From: an uncultured Polaribacter sp.
GTDB lineage: Bacteria > Bacteroidota > Bacteroidia > Flavobacteriales > Flavobacteriaceae
Assembly (NCBI RefSeq): GCF_947501385.1
Contig: NZ_CANMVP010000003.1
Coordinates: forward strand, 62,001-126,000
Direction: 5' to 3'
Length of the DNA stretch: 64,000 bases
Each line of letters opens with the position of its first letter. The first letter of the stretch is position 1. Under the pieces are notes generated by a model. The model saw only the letters and a program-made list of their open reading frames with translations. It made no database searches and was not told where the DNA came from. Both the position numbers and the translations under genes were made by a program. Below are positions 45,899-55,990 of the stretch, one piece after another.

Positions 45899-48800
45899 AT
45901 GAAAAAAAAAATAAGTATTTCAACTGTTTTAGGCTTATTCCTAACCTTCAATTTTTATGCCCAACAGATTACTGTTAAAGGAAAAGTATCAGATAGTTCA
46001 GGGGAATTACTCGGAGTTAATGTTCAGGTAAAAGGAAGTACCAAAGGAACAAGCACTGATTTGAATGGGTTTTATACCCTAAAAGCTTTAAATGGAGATG
46101 TGTTAATTTTCTCTTATCTAGGCTACAAAACCAAAGAAGTTGTAGTAAATACATCTTTAATAGATGTGGTTCTTGAAGAAGATGCTGGATTATTAGACGA
46201 AGTTGTAGTAACTTCTTTTGGTATAAAAAGGCAAAAAAAGTCGTTAGGTTATGCTGCGCAGGCATTAAAATCTGAAGAACTTTTAGAGGGCAACCAAAAT
46301 AACATCATCAACACGCTACAAGGTAAAGTATCTGGTGTTACTGTAACTAGTTCAGGTGGTGCTCCAGGAACTTCTTCTGTAATTATGATTCGTGGAGGTA
46401 CATCTATAACAGGTAATAATCAACCCCTTATTATTGTAGATGGTTTGCCAATTGATAACTCTACAGGTTCTAGTGGAGAGGTTGCCAGTATCAATAGAGC
46501 CTCTGATTTACATCCAGAAGATATTGAAAGTATTACTGTACTTAAAGGTCCGGCAGCCGCAGCCCTATATGGTATTCAGGCAGCTGAAGGTGCTGTAATT
46601 ATTACAACCAAAAGAGGTAAAGAAGGTGTAAGTAAAGTATTTTTATCTACTTCTTTTTCAGTAGATAATGTTATGGGTACACCCTCTATTCAAAGAGTGT
46701 ATGGGCAAGGAGAACAAATTCTTCAAACTAATGGTACTATTACTTATAATAATGATAGCCCGTTATCTTGGGGAGAACAAATTCCTTCAGGCATACAAAC
46801 CTATAATCATATTAATGATTTTTATACCACAGGAATTACGCAAAATTATTTTTTAAGTTATGCTGGAGGAAGCGCAAAAAATAACACTTATTTTTCAGTG
46901 GGAAACATAGCTAATGATGGAATAATACCAACAACCTCTTATGATAAAACAACTTTTAGAATTACACAGAATTCTAAACTTTCAGAGAAGCTTACTTTAG
47001 GAGTTTTAGGAAATTATATTAGAACAAATATTAACAGTACCCGCCAAGGAAATGCAACTGGTGGTAGTATTACAAGTCTATTAAATTACCCGTCTAACGT
47101 TAATATAAATGATTATCTAGATGCAGATGGAGCACAAAAAAGTTTTTTTACAGGACAAGAGTTTGATAATGTTTATTGGAGCATAGAAAATAGTCCTAAC
47201 ACCAACGAATTAAATAGATTTATAGGTTCAATAGCATTAGATTATGCGATACTTGAAAACGTAAACCTTTCTTATAAATTTGGAGCAGATATATACAATC
47301 AACACAGTCGTAGAATAACAGCAAATGGTTCATTAAATGACATTAGAAATGATGGCTATATATCACAATACGAAAGACTTTATAAAAAGTATACATCTAA
47401 CTTTATTGCCACGTATGTTAAAACAATAGCTACTCATTTTGAATTGAATCTATTGGCAGGAAATACTATTGAAGATAGCAATGTTAGAACAGATTATATG
47501 ACAGGTGAAGGGTTTTTGGCACCTGGTATTTATAATATAAGTAATGTTGCTACAGAAAATCAAACAATTACAGAAAATATTGCTAGAAAAAGAAACGTTG
47601 GTGTTTTTGGAGAGGTAAAATTAGGGTATAGAAATGCCTTATTTTTAAATGTTACTGGTAGAAATGACTGGTCTTCTACGCTACCTTCAAACAGTAGATC
47701 TTTCTTTTATCCCTCTATTGGTGGTTCCGCTATTCTTACTGATTTATTCGATATAAAATCAGAAGGAAACGGCTTAAGTTATTTTAAATTAAGGGCTACT
47801 TGGGCACAGGTTGGTAAAGATGCTCCAATAGGGCAGTTAGAAAGTTATTTAGTAACGCAAATTAACCCACTTGGTAGTTCGGGCTATGCGTATAATGGAG
47901 TAGATGTTGGAAATGCAGCATTAGAACCAGAGTTTACCAATAGCTGGGAAGTTGGTTTTGACTCAACTTTTTTAAATAACAGGATTGGTTTTGATGCAAC
48001 TTATTATAAGAGTGTTTCGGACAATCAAATTTTAACGGACATTCGGGTACCTCCAACTGCAGGAACTTTTTATGCAACTTTAAACGGCGGTGCTATCGAA
48101 AATGAAGGTTTAGAAGCATTGTTATCTTTAAAATTAATGCCATCTACTTCCAATTTTCAATGGGATATGAATTTCAATTTTGGTAGCAATAAGACTACAG
48201 TGATAGATTTACCTGGAGAAATTAATGAGGTTTATTTATCAGATTCCTGGACCTTTCTAAACTCTGCAGCAGGAGCAGGCGTTTTAAATGCCTCTTTATT
48301 TTCACTTCGTGGAAAAAGAGCCTTAAAAAATGAAGATGGAGAGGTTATAATTGGAGACAATGGATACCCTACTTTAGCAGATGAAACATATACAGATGTT
48401 GACAGACAACCAGATTTTACGCTAGGAATTTCAAGTAATATAAAGTATAAAAATTTTGGTTTATCTTTTTTACTTGATATTATAGAAGGAAATACAGTTT
48501 ATAATGCTACTGCATCTGCACTAGCATATTATGGCGTTGGTACCAGCACTTTAGATAGAGGAGAAACTACTATTATTCCTGGTGTAAAAGCAGACGGATC
48601 GCCCAATGATATTTCTGTGACTAAAAACCAATCTTATTATCAAGATTATTACTCTATGTTATCTGATAATTTTGTTGAAGATGGTTCGTATACACGTTTG
48701 CGTTATATTAGTTTGAGTTATACATTAAACCAAAAAGTTTTAGATCGTTTATCAATTTCTAATTTAGAATTTTCTTTAACGGGTAGAAATTTATTTACAA

Positions 48801-48937
48801 TTACAAATTATAGTGGTATAGATCCAGAAATAAATACATTCGGTGGAGGCATTCCTGGTGCTGGTTCAGTAGGTGTAGATAATCTTAGTACACCAAACAC
48901 AAAAGGTTTAGATATTGGAATTAAATTAACTTTTTAA
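45899..48937 (+). CDS. SusC/RagA-family TonB-dependent outer-membrane receptor
   Basis: A 1012-residue nutrient importer of the outer membrane. Signal peptide to about FYAQ (residue 21). A carboxypeptidase-regulatory-like domain at 23-100 (VKGKVSDSSGELLGVNVQVKGS quoted in part) precedes the SusC-type hinge DEVVVTSFGIKR. The plug (about 115-230) contains IIVDGLPIDN, IESITVLKGPAAAALYG and GAVIITTKRG. A 22-strand-type beta-barrel runs to the C-terminal F. Forms a complex with the SusD-like lipoprotein encoded 11 nt downstream. No glycan enzymes are near, so the substrate (sugar, peptide or other) cannot be deduced. Its promoter lacks the CAGGTT/CAGGAT operator. Confidence 0.95.
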   Translation: MKKKISISTVLGLFLTFNFYAQQITVKGKVSDSSGELLGVNVQVKGSTKGTSTDLNGFYTLKALNGDVLIFSYLGYKTKEVVVNTSLIDVVLEEDAGLLDEVVVTSFGIKRQKKSLGYAAQALKSEELLEGNQNNIINTLQGKVSGVTVTSSGGAPGTSSVIMIRGGTSITGNNQPLIIVDGLPIDNSTGSSGEVASINRASDLHPEDIESITVLKGPAAAALYGIQAAEGAVIITTKRGKEGVSKVFLSTSFSVDNVMGTPSIQRVYGQGEQILQTNGTITYNNDSPLSWGEQIPSGIQTYNHINDFYTTGITQNYFLSYAGGSAKNNTYFSVGNIANDGIIPTTSYDKTTFRITQNSKLSEKLTLGVLGNYIRTNINSTRQGNATGGSITSLLNYPSNVNINDYLDADGAQKSFFTGQEFDNVYWSIENSPNTNELNRFIGSIALDYAILENVNLSYKFGADIYNQHSRRITANGSLNDIRNDGYISQYERLYKKYTSNFIATYVKTIATHFELNLLAGNTIEDSNVRTDYMTGEGFLAPGIYNISNVATENQTITENIARKRNVGVFGEVKLGYRNALFLNVTGRNDWSSTLPSNSRSFFYPSIGGSAILTDLFDIKSEGNGLSYFKLRATWAQVGKDAPIGQLESYLVTQINPLGSSGYAYNGVDVGNAALEPEFTNSWEVGFDSTFLNNRIGFDATYYKSVSDNQILTDIRVPPTAGTFYATLNGGAIENEGLEALLSLKLMPSTSNFQWDMNFNFGSNKTTVIDLPGEINEVYLSDSWTFLNSAAGAGVLNASLFSLRGKRALKNEDGEVIIGDNGYPTLADETYTDVDRQPDFTLGISSNIKYKNFGLSFLLDIIEGNTVYNATASALAYYGVGTSTLDRGETTIIPGVKADGSPNDISVTKNQSYYQDYYSMLSDNFVEDGSYTRLRYISLSYTLNQKVLDRLSISNLEFSLTGRNLFTITNYSGIDPEINTFGGGIPGAGSVGVDNLSTPNTKGLDIGIKLTF

Positions 48938-48948
48938 AATATAAAGAA

Positions 48949-50460
48949 ATGAAACAGATAATATATACCCTCTTTACATGCATAGCTAGTATCTTTTTTT
49001 TCTCATGTTCTGAAGATTATTTTGATGTAAATAGTTCTGTAACAGCACCAACAACAGAATCATTAGAGCCCCAATATCGTATAAAAGGAGCAATAGAAAA
49101 TATGTTTACTGGTATTATCTATAGAGGTAGTAGAGAGGTGTTAGGAATAACCCAATATGGTTCTCAAAATGTTGCTAATTATTATTCAGAAACATGGAGT
49201 AGTTTTCTTACTACCGGACGCTATTTTTTATGGCAAAATGCCTATGTATATTCTTTGCCAAACACGGCAGATTTAATAGTTTTAGGAGAAAAACATAACT
49301 CACCCAATTTTACAGCTGTTGGTAAAATTTTACGTGCGTATGGTTTTGGCACAACCACCGATCAATACGGAGCTATTGTTTTTAATGAAACGTATGATGG
49401 TGAATCTTCGTTAAATTTAACACCTGAATTCGATGATCAAAAAACAGTTTATCAAGGTATCGCTACAATGCTAGACGAAGCCATTGTAGAAATAAACCAA
49501 CCAAGTGAAATAGCATTAAATGAAGACGGTGGAGATGTTTTTTATAGTGGAAATAAAGAACAATGGACAAGATTGGCATACGCTTTAAAGGCACGTTACT
49601 TAAACCATTTGTCTAAAAAAAGTGCTGGAGATATGGCTTATGATGCAGATGCAATTATAGAGGCCTGTTCTAAAGCATTACAATCAAATGCAGATAATGC
49701 CTTTAGAAGTTATGGCGGTGGTGAAGCAGAAAATGACCGTCAGCCATTTGCTGTGGGAGGTTATGGAAGCTCAAGAGTGGATTACTTTTCACATTTTTTT
49801 GTAGAGTTGTTAAAAAATTCCTTAAACCTTTCTACTACTTATGAAGATCCGCGTCTTAAAATTATTGTTCCAGAAGCTGTAAATGGCGGATACCAAGGTG
49901 TTAAAACAGGACAAGGACCTTTACCAGATAATTCTACTGGAGGCGATAATTATTCTTTAGGAAATGGTGGGTATTATACAAGCCCTACGTCTCCAACCTA
50001 TATGATGACTTATAGTGAAGTTAAATATATTGAAGCCGAAGCAAGATTTAGAAAAGGAGACATGGCTGGTGCTTATACAGCTTTAAAAGCTGGAGTTCAA
50101 GCAGATTTTGAAAAAGCTTCAGTAGATTCAATAGATACAGCAAATTATATAGCTACTATGGACGATGAGGTAGGGGCTACCGGTATTACCTTATCACATA
50201 TTATGATTCAGAAATATATTACACTACTTTTTGATCCAGAAACGTGGGTAGATATGAGAAGAATGGATTATAGCAATACGATATACCCTGGTTTAGAAAG
50301 ACCAGTAAACGTAAACTTGTCTATTTTTCCTGATTCAAATGATTGGATTCAAGCCATGATGTATGAATATAATGAAGAGGATAGAAATTATGAAAACATG
50401 CCAGATAATACCCCCAATGTTAGATTAACTACACCTGTTTGGTGGAATGTAGTTGAATAG
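48949..50460 (+). CDS. SusD/RagB-family substrate-binding lipoprotein
   Basis: A 503-residue surface lipoprotein with lipidation cysteine C20 (SIFFFSCSEDYF). It has the TPR-like SusD fold, e.g. ILRAYGFGTTTDQYGAIVFNETYD, WTRLAYALKARYLNHL and the C-terminal ETWVDMRRMDYSN. Closest in style to the SusD_like_2 type (PF12771). It captures substrate for the SusC-like partner upstream. A terminator follows. Confidence 0.93.
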   Translation: MKQIIYTLFTCIASIFFFSCSEDYFDVNSSVTAPTTESLEPQYRIKGAIENMFTGIIYRGSREVLGITQYGSQNVANYYSETWSSFLTTGRYFLWQNAYVYSLPNTADLIVLGEKHNSPNFTAVGKILRAYGFGTTTDQYGAIVFNETYDGESSLNLTPEFDDQKTVYQGIATMLDEAIVEINQPSEIALNEDGGDVFYSGNKEQWTRLAYALKARYLNHLSKKSAGDMAYDADAIIEACSKALQSNADNAFRSYGGGEAENDRQPFAVGGYGSSRVDYFSHFFVELLKNSLNLSTTYEDPRLKIIVPEAVNGGYQGVKTGQGPLPDNSTGGDNYSLGNGGYYTSPTSPTYMMTYSEVKYIEAEARFRKGDMAGAYTALKAGVQADFEKASVDSIDTANYIATMDDEVGATGITLSHIMIQKYITLLFDPETWVDMRRMDYSNTIYPGLERPVNVNLSIFPDSNDWIQAMMYEYNEEDRNYENMPDNTPNVRLTTPVWWNVVE

Positions 50461-50480
50461 CGCTTAGAATTACAAATAAA

Positions 50481-50511
50481 AAGCTATCAAGAACCAAATT
50501 TTTGGTAGCTT
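50481..50511 (+). terminator. Terminator after the SusC/SusD pair
   Basis: AAGCTA / TAGCTT outer stem and CCAAA / TTTGG inner stem with a bulge, followed by a T-rich run. Confidence 0.65.
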
Positions 50512-50683
50512 CTATATTTTTTTATTATGAGCTACATAAGAGAAATGCTATGCTTATATTTTAATATCAATAGTAAACCCGCCAGATATCAGATTTTCAT
50601 CTGAATAATTTTCCGATAAAACTCACTCGAGTCTGCCAGACCATTTATAAACAATTATTTTTGGTAAATTTTTTAGCTGTATA

Positions 50684-51724
50684 TCAGTTGTTTTTAGCGC
50701 TCAGATTCTTTAAACTTTTTATTAAGAAATTTAATTGTGGTGTTGTATGATTTGCGTTTAAAACAATTCTGTTGATTTTTTTTGAGGATGTAGGATAATA
50801 AAAACTGGTAATTATGATGTGATGTAATAACAGCTCATCAGCAATATATTCATTGTCAATAAAAAAAACAGGGTAGTTTTCAGAAATTGTAATATTTTCT
50901 AAATCTTTAAGAGCATCATAAACATACTTGCAATTATACTGCAATTTTTTTAATTGATTGTAGTACAGTTCTTGTGCATCTAAAAAACTTTGTAAGAAAG
51001 CAGGATTCATTGGTGCACTTCCAATAAAAAGCGGGTTGTGTTTAATGAAATTGATGAATTTCTTCGATCCAGCAATAACGCCACCATTCAAACCAAATGC
51101 TTTTGTGAAAGAAGACACACGAATCATTTCTATTTGATCACTAACTTTAATTTTCGTCGAAATTCCACTTCCGTTTTCACCTAAAACACCTAAGCTATGA
51201 GATTCATCTATAACAAGAAATATTTTTTTATCCGATGAAATTTTATGCAAAAAATCAAAATTAAAAGGCGTTGTTTCTAATGCAGCAATTCCATCTACAA
51301 CAATACATAAAGTTTCTTTTTTACTGTTTTGTAACAAAGAATGTAAACGATTATTTTTAAAAACAGGTTTTGCTTTCTTTGGTAAAATTGCTGGATGTGT
51401 TTTTGGCATATAAAAGAAAGTATCTACCATTTTTTCTAAAGTAGAAATGGCTAATAAACCAGAAAAAGTTCCTGAAGAAACTGTTACACAATCTTCACTT
51501 TTTAAAAAGTTAGACAAAAAGTCTTCTGCTTTTTTATAGACGCTTAATTTTATATTTGCATTTCTAGAACTACCAAAAGAACTTCCCCAGTTTTTAATAT
51601 TTCCAAAAATAATTTCTTGAAACTCTGGTAAAGTAGCAACTCCTAAATAAGAAGTTCCACTAAAATATAGGTAGGCTATATTGTTTATCAGAACAGTTGT
51701 GTCTGGTGCTTTATCTATTTGCAT
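50684..51724 (-). CDS. PLP-dependent aminotransferase / 2-amino-3-oxoacid synthase-like protein
   Basis: A 346-residue fold-type I PLP enzyme of the class I/II aminotransferase group, closest in look to alpha-oxoamine synthases (BioF/Kbl) though shorter. Visible: YLFSGTSYLGVATLPEF near the start, DESHSLGVLGENGSG (PLP aspartate region), and SSFTKAFGLNGGVIAG with the Schiff-base lysine. It follows the epimerase gene by 2 nt in the same operon, so it may act on the products of muropeptide or dipeptide salvage. Substrate not known. Confidence 0.82.
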   Translation of the reverse strand: MQIDKAPDTTVLINNIAYLYFSGTSYLGVATLPEFQEIIFGNIKNWGSSFGSSRNANIKLSVYKKAEDFLSNFLKSEDCVTVSSGTFSGLLAISTLEKMVDTFFYMPKTHPAILPKKAKPVFKNNRLHSLLQNSKKETLCIVVDGIAALETTPFNFDFLHKISSDKKIFLVIDESHSLGVLGENGSGISTKIKVSDQIEMIRVSSFTKAFGLNGGVIAGSKKFINFIKHNPLFIGSAPMNPAFLQSFLDAQELYYNQLKKLQYNCKYVYDALKDLENITISENYPVFFIDNEYIADELLLHHIIITSFYYPTSSKKINRIVLNANHTTPQLNFLIKSLKNLSAKNN

Positions 51725-51726
51725 AA

Positions 51727-52737
51727 TTATAAAAGGCTCGCTCCAATTCCGTTTTTTTCTGAATATGAAATTACGCCATTTTCTATTCTTATTCCTTTGG
51801 CAATATCCTTTTTAAGAAGCAAGCCACCATCCATATCTACATAATCTAAAAGAGGTAATAGATGAGCAATTGCAGAAATACCAATAGTAGATTCTGTCAT
51901 ACAGCCAACCATTGTTTTCATTCCCAATTCTTTTGCTTTTAATAACATTCTTTTCCCGGGAGTTAAACCACCACATTTGGTCAATTTTACATTAACTCCA
52001 TGAAACAAACCAGCGCATTTTTCTACATCACTTTCTACAATACAACTTTCATCTGCAATTATGGGCAATGCAGAGTTTTTAAATAATTTTTTAGCTCCTT
52101 CAATATCATTTGCTTTCAATGGTTGTTCTAAAAATTCTACACCTAATTCTTTTAGTTTGTAAGAATTTTCTATAGCTTTATCTATTGTCCAACCACAATT
52201 TGCATCAATCCTAAAAATAGCATTGCTATGTTTTCTTAACTCGGTTACTATTTCTATATCGTTTTTTGTACCTAATTTTATTTTATAAATTGGCCAAGGC
52301 AATTCTTTCATTTTTGCCACCATATTTTCTATGGAATCAATTCCAATAGTATAATCGGTCATTGGATTTTTATTGATATTTAAACCCCATAAATCATAGA
52401 GTTTTTTCCCTTTCTTTCTAGCATATAAATCATTGAAGGCGATGTCTAGCGCGCATAATGCAAAGAGGTTATTATGAAATAAAGGCTGTAGTTTTTGCCA
52501 GAAAACTGTAGGATGTTCATCTGCTAAAGAAGTAATAAATGATAGATTTTTATGTATAATTTCCATCATATTGGTAACTGTAATATGATAATACGGATTT
52601 GAGGTTGCTTCTCCAAAACCAGAAAATCCGCCGTCAGTTAATTCTACAATTAAACTAGATTGAAAATTGTGTGATTCTCTTGAAATTGTAAATGTGTGTT
52701 TTAATTCTAAGTTATATGCGTGCAATTTAATTTTCAT
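51727..52737 (-). CDS. Dipeptide epimerase (L-Ala-D/L-Glu epimerase type), enolase superfamily
   Basis: A 336-residue enolase-superfamily enzyme. Catalytic residues are visible in order: KIKLG (lysine pair), FRIDANCGW, LEQPL and IADESC (three metal ligands), NVKLTKCGG (second acid/base lysine). Family members epimerise dipeptides such as L-Ala-D-Glu from recycled cell-wall peptides; exact specificity is uncertain. Co-transcribed with the PLP enzyme downstream. Confidence 0.9.
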   Translation of the reverse strand: MKIKLHAYNLELKHTFTISRESHNFQSSLIVELTDGGFSGFGEATSNPYYHITVTNMMEIIHKNLSFITSLADEHPTVFWQKLQPLFHNNLFALCALDIAFNDLYARKKGKKLYDLWGLNINKNPMTDYTIGIDSIENMVAKMKELPWPIYKIKLGTKNDIEIVTELRKHSNAIFRIDANCGWTIDKAIENSYKLKELGVEFLEQPLKANDIEGAKKLFKNSALPIIADESCIVESDVEKCAGLFHGVNVKLTKCGGLTPGKRMLLKAKELGMKTMVGCMTESTIGISAIAHLLPLLDYVDMDGGLLLKKDIAKGIRIENGVISYSEKNGIGASLL

Positions 52738-53129
52738 AATAAATAGCTATTTAAAAAAGGAAATTTAGAGAAAATATTTTAAAAATTTGATTCTTTTTAT
52801 GTGAAAATATTCCCATAATTTCATCGTGTTTTGTGACAGATAGATTTCTTTTTTTTGGTTTCCAGATTCTAAGTTATTATGGTTTTCACAAGAACCAAAA
52901 ATACTTTACTGAATAATACTTGTCTAGTAATTTTAACCGGCTATTTTGTAACGATCCTCTTCATTTGTAACAGAAAATATCGTAAAATGATTCCACTAGA
53001 TTTATGAGATGTAGACTGTTCTTTTAGCATCCAAATAAATTACTGTTTTTTAACCACAATTTATATTATTTTTGAATTTGAAGGACTAAATTGTGCTATC
53101 CATAAAAATAATAAAACCTTTACAAGTTA
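52738..53129. other. 392-nt divergent intergenic region
   Basis: Between the epimerase operon (minus) and the lectin-domain gene (plus). It contains the -7 box TATTTTTG at 53067-53074, about 55 nt before the ATG at 53130. No coding frame, hairpin terminator or repeat was seen in the rest. Confidence 0.6.
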
Positions 53130-55316
53130 ATGATTTTTTTAAATACATCTCTGAATCTTAAATACAATCTATTTTTTGTGTTTAGTTTTCTTTTTATTCC
53201 TGTTTTTCATTCTCAAGACGCTGCTCCAGTTGTTTTTGCAGAAGGTGATCAAGCTTTTTGTATTGGGAATTCTATACCTGTTGTTACAGATTTTACGATT
53301 TCAGATGCAGATGATGCAGGTATCGCATTGTTTTTTATTCAGGTTTCTTCCGGTTATCAAAACGGCTCTGATAGCTTAGAAATAGTGGGCAACAATCCAA
53401 CAATCAATCAATTTTGGAATGCGAACGAGGGGAAACTAACATTATCACCAAAAATAGCAGGAACAGAAATCCTTTTTTCAGACTTAGAAAATGCTGTAAA
53501 AAATGTGGTTTTTACAACTTCTACTACAAATGAAATTATAGAAAGAACGTTTTCTCTGACGATTGATAATGCAAATTACTTACCAGCTACAGATCATTTC
53601 TATGAGTTTGTTTCTAGTCAAGGAATCACTTGGAGAAACGCAAAAATAGCAGCGGAAAACAGAACGTATTTTGGTCGAAAAGGGTATTTGGCAACATTAA
53701 CAAGTCAAGAAGAAGCAGATTTTGCAGGAAAACAAGCTTCTGGCGCAGGTTGGATAGGTGGTTCTGACGAAGAAACAGAAGGCGTTTGGAAATGGGTAAC
53801 AGGACCAGAAACCGGAACCGTTTTTTGGAATGGACAAGTGAATGGAACAACCCCAAATTATGCAAATTGGAATAATAATGAGCCTAATGATTTCAGAAAT
53901 AATAATCCTGCAGGTGAAGATTATGCGCATATTACCGATCCTTCAATCGGAATTCGTGGTGCTTGGAATGATTTACCAAATGAAGGCGGAACCAATTTAT
54001 ACATAGCGAAAGGATATGTTGTAGAATATGGAATACCTAGTGATTTACCATTAAGTATTGTAGCAACTACAAGCATTTATACGCCTCAAATTACAACAAC
54101 AACCGAGACGACCATTTGCGAATCTGGAATTGCCACAATTTCTGCAAATTCAGATGTAGGAGAAATCATTTGGTTTGATACACAAACAGGAGGAACCGTA
54201 TTAAGCAGAGGAACAGATTTTACCACGCCAACAGCAATTAATACGTCAACAACTTATTACGCAACAACATCTGTAGATGGCTGTACAACTTTGCAAAGAA
54301 CAGCTGTTATCATCAACGTAATTCAACCACCAACCATTACCAATACTACAAATGATTTCATTTGTTCTGGAACTGCAAATCTGTCTGCTTCTGCTTCGGC
54401 TGGAAGCGTTCTTTGGTACGATTCCTTAACAAGTACAACCCCCATTTTTACGGGTAATACTTATCAAACACCAAATTTAACAAGTACAACTTCGTATTTT
54501 GTAGCAGCCAGTTCTTTTAATTGTACCTCTAATTTAAGAACAGAAGTAATTGCTGAAGTAAATGCTACAATACCCGTGTTTGAAACAGAAAAAGACGTTT
54601 ACGTGTTGTGTAATAACATTGGTTCTGTAACTTTAAAGACAATCAATTTTAGAGGAAACTATACTTATAATTGGACAAAAGATACGGTAGCTATTGCTGA
54701 AAATGTATCAGAAATAAATGTGAGCGAAACGGGTATTTATAAAGTAAAAGCAATTTCTGAAGCGGGTTGCGAATCTTTAGCGCAAACCATTACTGTGAGA
54801 AATTCTGAAATTGCAACACTCGCTAAAGAGGCTATTTTAATTATTGATGATGCTGATAACAATTCAATCCAAATAATTAGTGAAAATTTAGGATTAGGAG
54901 ACTATGAATTTGCGTTAGACGATAAATTTGGGATTTATAAAGACGAAGGTTTTTTTGAAAATATTTCTACAGGTATGCATTTGTTATTCATTAGAGATAA
55001 AAATGGTTGCGGAATCTTCGCATATTCATTCTCAATTTTAGCATATCCATCTTTTTTTACACCTAACGGCGATGGCAAAAATGATTATTGGCACATCAAA
55101 GGATTTGACAAAGATTTTTATACACTTTCAGACATTTATATTTACAACAGGTTTGGGGTATTATTGTATAGAGTTACTCCAGAAAGTTTAGGATGGGATG
55201 GAATGTATGCTGGTAAAAAATCACCTTCCAATAGTTATTGGTTTCAAACCCTATTAACAGATAAAAATGGTTTGTCTGTGAATAAAAGTGGAAGTTTTAG
55301 TTTGATTAGAAAATAA
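53130..55316 (+). CDS. Secreted C-type-lectin-domain adhesin with T9SS type B (gliding-associated) C-terminus
   Basis: A 728-residue surface protein. Signal peptide to about FHSQ (residue 29). A beta domain at 30-145, then a C-type lectin-like domain at about 150-305 (HFYEFVSSQGITWRNAKIAA, GWIGGSDEETEGVWKWVTG, NWNNNEPND, GAWNDLP). Two Ig-like_2 domains of about 85 residues follow (each with C...I..F/L.A..SAG/VG..IWFD or LWYDS, ATTS/AASS..C), and a third Ig-like unit. The C-terminal 85 residues are the gliding-motility-associated domain (FFTPNGDGKNDYWHIKG, YNRFGVLLY), a type B T9SS signal. Probably a glycan-binding adhesin. Next gene 23 nt downstream. Confidence 0.88.
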   Translation: MIFLNTSLNLKYNLFFVFSFLFIPVFHSQDAAPVVFAEGDQAFCIGNSIPVVTDFTISDADDAGIALFFIQVSSGYQNGSDSLEIVGNNPTINQFWNANEGKLTLSPKIAGTEILFSDLENAVKNVVFTTSTTNEIIERTFSLTIDNANYLPATDHFYEFVSSQGITWRNAKIAAENRTYFGRKGYLATLTSQEEADFAGKQASGAGWIGGSDEETEGVWKWVTGPETGTVFWNGQVNGTTPNYANWNNNEPNDFRNNNPAGEDYAHITDPSIGIRGAWNDLPNEGGTNLYIAKGYVVEYGIPSDLPLSIVATTSIYTPQITTTTETTICESGIATISANSDVGEIIWFDTQTGGTVLSRGTDFTTPTAINTSTTYYATTSVDGCTTLQRTAVIINVIQPPTITNTTNDFICSGTANLSASASAGSVLWYDSLTSTTPIFTGNTYQTPNLTSTTSYFVAASSFNCTSNLRTEVIAEVNATIPVFETEKDVYVLCNNIGSVTLKTINFRGNYTYNWTKDTVAIAENVSEINVSETGIYKVKAISEAGCESLAQTITVRNSEIATLAKEAILIIDDADNNSIQIISENLGLGDYEFALDDKFGIYKDEGFFENISTGMHLLFIRDKNGCGIFAYSFSILAYPSFFTPNGDGKNDYWHIKGFDKDFYTLSDIYIYNRFGVLLYRVTPESLGWDGMYAGKKSPSNSYWFQTLLTDKNGLSVNKSGSFSLIRK

Positions 55317-55339
55317 AATAATAATTTAAAAATAGAAAA

Positions 55340-55942
55340 ATGCCATTAGTAACACCACTGAATGCAGAACACGATTTAGAAACAAAAAAATTAGCTGAAT
55401 TTTTTAATGAAACCTTGGGTTTTTGCCCAAATTCAGTTTTAACCATGCAGCGAAGACCCGCAATTTCAAAGGCATTTATAAACTTAAATAAAGCGGTTAT
55501 GGCGAATGAAGGTCGAGTTACATCTGCCTTAAAAAGAATGATTGCTTGGGTTTCTAGCAACGCTACAGGTTGTAGGTATTGTCAAGCGCACGCAATTAGA
55601 GCTGCAGAACGTTATGAAGCAAACCAAGAACAATTAGATAATATTTGGGAATACAAAACTCATGCTGCGTTTTCTGAAGCAGAAAGAGCTGCCTTAGATT
55701 TCTCTTTAGCAGCTTCTATGGTTCCAAATGCAGTAGATGCAAAAATTAAAGAAGCGTTATATACATATTGGGACGAGGGAGAAATTGTTGAAATGCTCGG
55801 AGTAATTTCTTTGTTTGGATATTTAAATAGATGGAACGATTCTATGGGAACTACTTTAGAAGAAGATGCTATAGAGAGCGGAAATCAGTATTTAGGAAAA
55901 CATGGTTTTGAAGTAGGAAAACACAACGGATCGAAATATTAA
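55340..55942 (+). CDS. Carboxymuconolactone decarboxylase / AhpD-like protein
   Basis: A 200-residue all-helical AhpD-fold protein. The redox-type CxxC is visible in SSNATGCRYCQAHAIRAA, followed by EYKTHAAFSEAERAALDFSLA. Such proteins act as alkylhydroperoxidase partners or related oxidoreductases; the true substrate is not known. No signal peptide. Confidence 0.88.
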   Translation: MPLVTPLNAEHDLETKKLAEFFNETLGFCPNSVLTMQRRPAISKAFINLNKAVMANEGRVTSALKRMIAWVSSNATGCRYCQAHAIRAAERYEANQEQLDNIWEYKTHAAFSEAERAALDFSLAASMVPNAVDAKIKEALYTYWDEGEIVEMLGVISLFGYLNRWNDSMGTTLEEDAIESGNQYLGKHGFEVGKHNGSKY

Positions 55943-55960
55943 AAGATTTTAAAATCTTAC

Positions 55961-55990
55961 AATCCTCATCAATTTGATGAGGATTTTTTT
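55961..55990. terminator. Bidirectional terminator between converging genes
   Basis: 11-bp stem ATCCTCATCAA / TTGATGAGGAT with one-base loop and flanking A and T runs. It serves both the AhpD-like gene (plus) and the peptidase gene (minus), overlapping the peptidase stop region. Confidence 0.85.
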
